NCBI GenBank assembly: GCA_027575765.1
Contig: JANBPT010001217.1
Coordinates: 1-12,226 of the forward strand
Length of the DNA stretch: 12,226 nucleotides
Direction: 5' to 3'
Source: Tieghemiomyces parasiticus
Taxonomy: Eukaryota > Kickxellomycota > Dimargaritomycetes > Dimargaritales > Dimargaritaceae
Positions within the stretch are counted from its first letter, which is position 1. Every line of letters starts with the position of its first letter. Below, one piece after another: positions 6,132 to 12,226 of the stretch. The notes under the pieces are model-generated. The model had not been told where the DNA came from, searched no databases, and was given only the letters and a program-made list of their open reading frames with translations. A program made the position numbers and the translations under genes.

Positions 6132-8867
6132 CTAAAATTTGAAAAACTGGTTACCTCGGGCGACGGACCGCGGGGCGGGGACCGTATCCAGCTTGGGCAG
6201 CTCACCGGCTGCCCCCAGGTTGAGTAGTGGCTTCGGGTGGGCATGACGGCCAGCTCCGTAGTCATCACCACCCGCATTGCCGTGACTATTCCCCATTGTC
6301 GCCGTTCCTGCCGTTGCCGGTCGACCAGCGTACCGGCTGCCAAGGGGCCGTTCATCATCATCATCTTCGTGGTCATTGTCGCTGTCCTGAGTACTCCGAC
6401 TTCGGCGGCTACGGCTGGACGGGCCGCGTTGAAGAGAATGGTTAGGGCTGACGTGCGTAGACCGGCCGCCCGCCAGGAGTGAGTTGGGCGCGAACAGCTG
6501 GTCAGCCGATCGAGGTTGGCTAGGTGAAGGGTATTCACTAGATCGAGTCGCACCACTGGTCTTTTGAATGTCAATCAGCGGTTTGGTGGGCATGGGCGGA
6601 GCGGGATGGGCCTCGGTGGCCTGCCGGTGGGCATAGTAATGCGCCGGGGTGGAATGGGGTACCTGTTGCGCCTGATGACGCTGGGGATGATGCGGCGACT
6701 GCGATGGCGGTGATGGTTGGTGGTGGTAGTGGTGAGGCTGGTGGCCATGTTGGACGAGAGGGCCATCGCGGTCGGTCCGTTCCTTTGTCGTCCGACTACG
6801 GCCCAGGCGAGTAACGGACGGCATGGTGGGTACCGGATGGCCGGCGGAGGGTGCCGCATGGTGAAACGGCTCCGGACCGGCCGGCACTCCGGACCGACCG
6901 CCCGTGCGGGCTGGTGCGTGCTGGGACTTGGCGCGGGTAAGCAGGGACCCGGGTTTGAAAATGGCGTCCTCGATCAACTCCTGGTTGGCTGGGTTGCCCA
7001 GTGACATTTTAGGGGCGCGGTGGGAGGTGTACTCGGCGGCGGCGGCAGTGGGCGTGGCCGCCTGCCGGTGGTTCCCGTGCCCAATCGTCCGCGAACGCGA
7101 TACACCCAGGTTTTGGAATTTCGACTCGAAACTCAGAAGAGGCCCGTCGGGCCGCGGGACTGGCTCTGGGGCTGCTTCCCCCGCCGTAGTGGCCGACCGC
7201 GATAGTAACGACCCGGCGCGGAAGGCGTCATCGTCGGCCAAGTGGGCCGGTAGATTACGTAGGTCATTGGGGTCGACCACACGCCCGGCTTGCTCCCGCC
7301 GGATCTCCTTGTGGGTTTCAGCGATCTTCTGGAAGTCGTAGCTGAGTAATGATCCGGGTTTGAAGCCTTCGTCGTCAAAGTTTTGGAAAGGCCCGCGCAC
7401 CTTGTCTTCCTTGGAAGGGCTACCACGTGGCGGTGAAGATCGCAGGGGACCCTCAGCACGGGACTTGCTCGGGCTGCGCCGGGTGTGGGGGGCTGGCTTG
7501 GCGCCGGAGGCCATGGTGCCCTGCTGGCTAAGCACCATACGGCTAATTTCCGACGCTGTGAGCTTCTCCTGATGGGCTGTAGCAGCCGCGCTGGTGCCGT
7601 GACGGCTATCGGCGGTGGCAGCAGCCTGCGAAGCGGAATCACTCTTACCGGCATATCCGCTCGCCAATTGCTCATAAAATGTAGGCGCGGGTTTTTTGAC
7701 GGAAGGCTGACGTGCCACCCGACCGCCGCTGCTGGCCGGGGAGGTTTCCATTGGCGTCGGCTCGTGGCCGGTTTCGGGGGCGGTTGGTGTGCCAGTTTCG
7801 AGACCCTCGGTGGCCTCCTGATACATCAGATAGTTCTTGGTGAGACGCAGGGCCACCATCCACGCCTTCAGCGACTCCGCGTCGGGAGCGGCAATCAGGC
7901 GCACGTAGTCATTTTCAGGGTTCTCAAACAGGGTAATGGATGACTCGTTCTTAAGGGCCATGGCATACTTGGTCGGACCGCGCTTGGACACCTGCGACAA
8001 GGTGTAAACCTGCATATGATCTAATGACGTGTAAGGTACTTCAACCTTTTTCTAAGGGGGAGCGGTGAAAGAGACCGGTGGTGTGGAGGGGTGAGAGGCA
8101 AGAGGGCAGTTGGTATGAATGCGCTGCTGGCTTATCGAGTCTGACATGAATTCCAGTAAGTGGGGAGGTGTGGGTTTTGTGTCGGTCTGGATCTAAGGAA
8201 CAGACCAGACAGGGTATTTCCTATGTCCTGCCCTTCAGAATGCGTCTTTTCCATCACGGCCATAGAAGCACTTGGGGATACCCATGAGTTAAATGGAGGG
8301 GGTTAGGCCATCAGTTAATAGCCCCATGCGCCCTCCCCTCCCCTTCGTGATCCAGTCTCTACGCTCTGCTGTGCCTACACTTACCTTACTGTCCTTGTAA
8401 TAGTACAACTGACCGTTCGCGAGGTAAAAATGGGCCTTGTGAAACTTTCCCTTTTTGAGCTGGACGTGGAGAACCCCATCGTACTGCGGGAGCGACCGCG
8501 GCACGCCCTCGGTGGGGCTGAGGTACCGACGCAGCGAGTACCGGCGGGCGACGATGGAGTTGGTGGCACAGTTCTCCCAACTGGCAATCACGTCGGTAAT
8601 CCTTTCCCAGTCGATGAGGGGCCGTTCGACGCTAAAGTCATTAATAAGTTCAAACAGCGCCCACTGACCCAGTTCCGGGTCCAGGTCGGCGGTCAACACG
8701 CCAGCCACGATGTGGTCCATGGGGTTGCCCAGTAGGCCCTGGTCAATCATATCCAGCAAGATGTGGCGGGCGGTACTGTGCGGGCGGCATACTACGCTGT
8801 GGTAGCGGCGGGCATCTTCGACGTACACGCGGATCGACACCGACACGATCTTGTTTCCGGCTGCCAT
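6132..8867 (-). CDS. RA-PH domain protein (MRL/Grb7-like architecture), two exons
   Basis: Exons 8867-8385 and 8051-6132 join in phase 0 to encode 800 residues. The ATG at 8867 lies in a CACCATGG context. Residues 6-108 form a Ras-associating domain, with IRVYVEDARRY, TARHILLDMID, WALFELINDFSVERPLIDWE and a final SIVARR strand. Residues 129-235 form a PH domain: GVLHVQLKKGKFHKAHFYL carries the basic loop expected for phosphoinositide binding, then SLDHMQVYTL, PTKYAMALK and the helix LKAWMVALRLTKN, followed by YLMYQEA. This tandem and the YMxYQEA-like end resemble RIAM, lamellipodin and Grb7-type proteins, which link Ras/Rap GTPases and membrane lipids to cytoskeletal partners. The tail from residue 240 is low-complexity, rich in Ser, Pro, Ala and His, with four F-x-x-[GN]-S-L-L motifs and an acidic run DNDHEDDDDE near residue 720. 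No FPPPP motif is seen. A GTPase/PIP scaffold role is inferred. I do not know a fungal gene name. Confidence 0.85.
6474..7364 (-). repeat. Four spaced F-x-x-[GN]-S-L-L peptide motifs in the RA-PH tail
   Basis: The tail carries FKPGSLL at residues 391-397 (7364-7344), FRAGSLL at 438-444 (7223-7203), FKPGSLL at 526-532 (6959-6939) and FAPNSLL at 681-687 (6494-6474). The first three follow acidic residues (DDEG, DDDA, EDAI), and the fourth follows ADQL. The identical FKPGSLL copies use different Gly, Ser and Leu codons, and the long intervening sequence differs, so they are not a recent DNA duplication. They look like a set of short linear docking motifs for an unknown partner. Confidence 0.75.
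8052..8384 (-). other. GT-AG intron of the RA-PH gene
   Basis: The donor reads AAG|GTAAGT, a perfect consensus, after codon 161 (Lys). The acceptor is CCCCCTTAG| after a long pyrimidine tract. Splicing joins KDSK to KKVEVPYTSLDHMQVYTL in frame and restores a full-length PH domain. Without removal, translation from exon 1 stops at 8289. A second in-frame AG acceptor lies 42 bases further on, at 8010. Confidence 0.85.
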
Positions 8868-8960
8868 GGTGGAGTTGGCAGGGTAGGGTAGGGTTGTGGT
8901 GGGAAGGATGGGCGGGCGGCGGTAGGGTAGAAATGCGGGAGGCAGAGCCGCACGGAGTGT
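8868..8960 (-). promoter_or_regulatory. Pyrimidine-rich leader of the RA-PH gene
   Basis: The sense strand upstream of the ATG is rich in CCCTACC and CCTTCCC-type runs, mirrored as G-rich repeats on the plus strand. It is probably the 5' untranslated region and core promoter. A stop-free frame continues upstream of the ATG, but the Kozak-like context and the start of recognisable domain sequence favour 8867. Confidence 0.45.
8881..8903 (+). other. Predicted G-quadruplex motif on the template strand
   Basis: Four GGG runs separated by TA, TA and TTGTGGT satisfy the common G3 N1-7 rule. The motif lies 14 bases upstream of the RA-PH start codon on the strand opposite to the mRNA, so folding would affect the DNA template rather than the transcript. 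No functional evidence is visible. Confidence 0.5.
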
Positions 8961-9309
8961 AAGGGCCGTACGGGCTGGTTGGGCGGAGTTGGCAAGCACG
9001 AGCAGCAACTAGTTTGTGGCAGCGTAAGGAGGGCAAGGGAGGGCAAGCAGGTGCCGAATGGCTGGCTGGTGCAGAGCAGAGTACGGTTTCGGCAAATATA
9101 GCATACGAGGACGCTCCAGGTGAGCGTCACAAGCGAGTAAGAGACTGGCAGTGGGCACGTGGGGTAGCAGTGAGCGAGAAAGACGGTGGGGGAGAACGTG
9201 CTCAGCTTTACGAGCCGTAAAATAAACTAGGGGCAACACGGGCTGGAGCTTTCAAAAAGGGGGGGGAGTGTGTGGACTGGCCCAACCTCATACGCTACGT
9301 TTTGCGTGT

Positions 9310-9321
9310 GGGGGGGGGGGG
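9310..9321. repeat. G12 homopolymer
   Basis: Twelve consecutive G residues lie in the non-coding region upstream of the RA-PH gene. Length may vary biologically or through sequencing error. Confidence 0.9.
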
Positions 9322-9770
9322 TTGAGGGGAAAGACGACACCGGAGAATATATATGGCCAAGGGTCCATCGGCCAGGTCAATACATAGTATGGCTAAGCGA
9401 TGGATTGGTGGCCGGCGAGGAGAGTGGGAATGACGAGCATATAGCGACGGGATTTGATGATCTATATATGCGACGGCCCACGATCGGCGTAAACGACGTC
9501 GTGCGCTCTGCTGCTGGAATGGATTCACGAACACCCAGTCCGCCCCTCCCCCCTCTTCCGCCTTACCAAACCGTCCGACCCTGCACTACCGTCCGCCTCC
9601 CGTCCACTTACGCGCCGCGCCTCAACCAGAGTCTACTGCTGAGCAGCACGCCTTTATGGAATAGCCGCGAGGCAATCAAAGCAAAAAATAAAACAAGAAT
9701 CGACCGCTGCAGTTGAGCCATTAATACAAGGTTAAGAGTGGGTGTTCCCTCTCCCTCAACTACAGCCTGT

Positions 9771-9784
9771 TCTCTCTCTCTCTC
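9771..9784. repeat. (TC)7 microsatellite
   Basis: Seven TC units lie in non-coding DNA. On the opposite strand they produce an Arg-Glu repeat in a spurious minus-strand frame (9898-9608). Confidence 0.9.
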
Positions 9785-9975
9785 CTGCGCAACTGACTTT
9801 AGGGTGGCCACCCACTGCTTTCTTCGTTCCGCGGCACCGTAGCCACTTAGCCACCACTTAATCCGGCGAAGGTGTCGCTTGGACCCTCCCCGCCCCATAT
9901 CTTACCCTAATACCCCGAGCTGCTACCACGGCCATGCGTCTCTTACCACAACCCCTACCGTGTAACCCGAAGGGC

Positions 9976-9988
9976 GGGGGGGGGGGGG
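9976..9988. repeat. G13 homopolymer
   Basis: Thirteen consecutive G residues form the longest homopolymer in the window. It lies in non-coding DNA and is prone to slippage. Confidence 0.92.
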
Positions 9989-11780
9989 TTCCGCCACCAC
10001 TAGCAAGGAGTGCCACAACCCTCCCTTTCATTTCCACCATGAATTCGCTACACAGTGTGATCGGTCCTCCCTTGCAGTACATAACAGACACCACCGTCAA
10101 CCCGCTGCCGATAAGGGTTCGTCATGCTTCGACCTTAGGTACAGTCTATCGGACACTCTCTTGGGCCTATTGGATAAAAGGGTCAAGGGATCACTCGGTG
10201 TCTCCAAGTGCTGTCCAGTACACCTCCGATTGCCCAGGCACTATTCCATCGTCGAATCATCTAGCGGCGAGTAAAGACGGTCTACGGCCCAACAATACAG
10301 TGTCGGTCGTCGATCCGTGGTCGATTATATACGTTTTAGGACAGACCTGGACCCGGTATATCCTCATGGATCGGGCCATAGTGGATGGGGCGTATTCTTA
10401 GTACGTAGGTAGGTACAGATATAGGGCACCGGTCACTCACCGGGATACTGCCTTAAGTTCCTCAAGAGGATTCGTCAAGCTGGCGCTTAGAAAAGGGGGG
10501 AGGGGACTGTGGTGATGGAGACAAACACGATGGGGACAGTATCAGCCGCCTATGACGCAACACACTAACCAGTTTGAGCAAGTCCCGTTTTCTAGCCTGC
10601 TTAATCCGAGGAGACTCCCATTAAAGCCAGGTACCTGGTGACGTGGTTATTCAGCTAGTATGGCAGCCCAAGAGTCGAACAAAAGTCCATGGTGGTTAGA
10701 CTCCACTGACTAGACATTGTACGTCATTGGTGGCCCCTTCGCGATCTAAGGCCGCCCTATGGCTTATACGATGGAGGCCCAAAAAAAGTTGCGGTTAAGG
10801 ACGATGGAAATGTCAGGAACTGGGTCACTAGATGGAGGATATAGGCTGCAAAGTGTGGCAGGTCTAATTGCGGACAATTGTACTAGAAATAGCTCGGAAT
10901 TCGGGATGTGAATACTTCTAAGTGCTAGATGCAATTAGAAGACGTAATTTTTATAAAAATTTTATTAGAGAATTTGAGATATCTATTTATATGAAGAGTA
11001 TGCTGTGGAAGAGAATATTCTCATATTGGAAACTGTAAGTGACAAGGGTGCGATAGTTAGTCATTGTTGATACCAACTTGATGCTTTATATAAAACAGAG
11101 CTCAGTGTCTTAGCCTTGTAGGTATAGTGCTAGTGTACAGCATAATAAAACCGTAGGGAAGCTCAAGGAAGTGCGGCGAGTGTCGTCCGAAAGGAGATGG
11201 TTTAGATGGTTGTATTACGGAAGAATAGTTAGGGAATAGAAAACCGACTGTTGTTCTAGCCCGAGTGTACCTGTGGTGTAAGTGGGGAAAGCCGTCTCAC
11301 CTCCGACACCTTTGAGCTGATCAGCACGCAAGAGGCCATCCACAGAGAGGCGACCACACCGCCTCATGCACGAATGTATTGGGACACTTACCTTAAACTA
11401 ACTTCTCTCTTCCTACCGTCTGGTTAATTGCCGCCCATTACTTTGAGGTTGAGACGCATCACCAAGCCTTCTAATTCAGCTACCATCGTATTCTGACTTC
11501 AATAAAATATCATTAATACTCGTTAATTAAATATATTCCGACGTTCACAACGTAGGTGAGTGACTGGGATAAAGTGTGGTGAAGTTGGTGGTGGTTGTAT
11601 TCTTGCGTGTTGTGGTGTGAGGTTGTTTAGGCAACCACGGTCATAGCGGAAACGAAACTTATTTATAGGTTCTACTTGTAGTAGCCTGGTAAAACTAAAG
11701 GGCGATGATTAGATTAAAAGAAGCCCAAAAATTGAATGAATGTCTGAAGACTTACTGAGGCAGTTGCTGGACAGTCATTT

Positions 11781-11800
11781 TATATATATATATATATATA
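11781..11800. repeat. (TA)10 microsatellite in AT-rich DNA
   Basis: Ten TA units lie within an AT-richer part of the right-hand intergenic region. The tract is self-complementary and easily melted. It could be TATA-like, but no nearby gene start is evident. Confidence 0.93.
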
Positions 11801-12000
11801 TTATTCCTACCTGTTGTATATGTTATTCATGTACACACGTGTAACGCCCATGAATAAAACCGCGTAATAGATGCGGTAGTATGCAGCTTCTTCAAGCTAC
11901 TATCCGCCGGAGGTTGCCAAAACTTCCATGTAATCGCCGGAGATACACACTCGGCCATGAACCTTGCCACTTACTATCTTATATCAACTTAGGCCTCTGT

Positions 12001-12226
12001 CCCTCTCCATGACTCTCTCTCTCTCTCTCCTTCTGTAAACCTACTTAATGTAACGTCTAGCATTCGTAGCACTCCCAGTTCTATCTCGCTCTCTCTATAC
12101 GCCTATCGCACTCCTTACGCCCTCGCTTTCCCACCTTTGCTCCTTCCTCTCGCCCTACCCGTCGTTTATTTCTTACACCTTGCACCCCTAGTAAAACCCG
12201 CCACGACCCCCACGTCCGCTGGTCCT
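12001..12226 (+). promoter_or_regulatory. CT-rich stretch, possible leader of a gene beyond the right edge
   Basis: The plus strand is strongly pyrimidine-rich, including a CT microsatellite at about 12013-12029 and many CCCTC, CTCTC and CCTTCC runs to the end of the window. The three known genes have the same bias on their sense strand just upstream of the ATG. By analogy this stretch may be the promoter or leader of a rightward gene whose start lies outside the window. Confidence 0.35.

Larger units (their letters stand above)
8868..12226. other. Long gene-poor region at the right end
   Basis: No recognisable protein family appears in these 3.3 kb. Open frames up to about 155 codons occur on both strands but are dominated by low-complexity or unconserved sequence. 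The stretch contains the RA-PH promoter, TATATA-like sites near 9346 and 9466, G12 and G13 runs, CT and TA microsatellites, a visibly AT-richer segment from about 10860 to 11840, and a CT-rich right end. It may contain untranslated regions, a non-coding transcript or decayed sequence, none of which can be shown here. Confidence 0.55.

Noticed and set aside
9608..9898. 96-codon minus-strand frame with a basic N terminus (MGRGGSKRHLRRIKWW) and a hydrophobic segment
   Set aside because: The start faintly recalls ribosomal protein eS4, but the rest does not fit, and part of the frame is the translated (TC)n microsatellite (Arg-Glu repeat). Treated as chance.
9934..10401. 155-codon plus-strand open frame
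   Set aside because: It runs through the G13 homopolymer (Gly run), has no recognisable motif and no coding-type codon bias.
11260..11427. About 55 codons open on the plus strand (contains DTFELISTQEAIHREATT), with a minus-strand AAG|GTAAGT donor-like site inside
   Set aside because: Looks coding in places, but both strands are open there, no start or partner exon is identifiable, and the length is compatible with chance.

Overview
The window is nuclear DNA from a eukaryote, most likely a fungus. It carries a 449-residue beta-tubulin with fungal and yeast-like variants, a Golgi SYS1 protein, and a Ras-associating/PH-domain signalling protein with one GT-AG intron. No tRNA, rRNA, prokaryotic operon, CRISPR array or transposase could be recognised. 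An early-diverging, intron-poor fungus would fit: two of the three genes lack introns, and the RA-PH protein recalls the animal MRL/Grb7 architecture. That placement is inference and the taxon cannot be fixed from the sequence alone.

Layout: all three confident genes lie on the minus strand. Positions 1-1858 show no convincing gene, with a (TG)12 tract at 1228-1252. SYS1 occupies 2530-1859. A spacer at 2531-3267 holds a small plus-strand block that looks like an orphan exon. Beta-tubulin occupies 4617-3268. A 1.5 kb spacer follows at 4618-6131. The RA-PH gene runs from 8867 to 6132; its exons are 8867-8385 and 8051-6132, with a 333-bp intron. The right 3.3 kb (8868-12226) has no recognisable gene. 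It contains long G runs, CT and TA microsatellites and a visibly AT-richer stretch. It ends in a CT-rich plus-strand stretch like the leaders seen upstream of the three known genes, so a rightward gene may start just beyond the edge.

The genes are separate housekeeping or signalling units rather than an operon: SYS1 in Golgi small-GTPase recruitment, beta-tubulin in microtubules, and the RA-PH protein as a probable Ras-type GTPase and phosphoinositide-binding scaffold. The most notable observations are four spaced F-x-x-[GN]-S-L-L motifs in the disordered tail of the RA-PH protein, a beta-tubulin with Gln at position 198 and a Ser/Ala-only M-loop core, and the orphan exon-like block at 2965-3004. 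No definite new multi-gene system was found.
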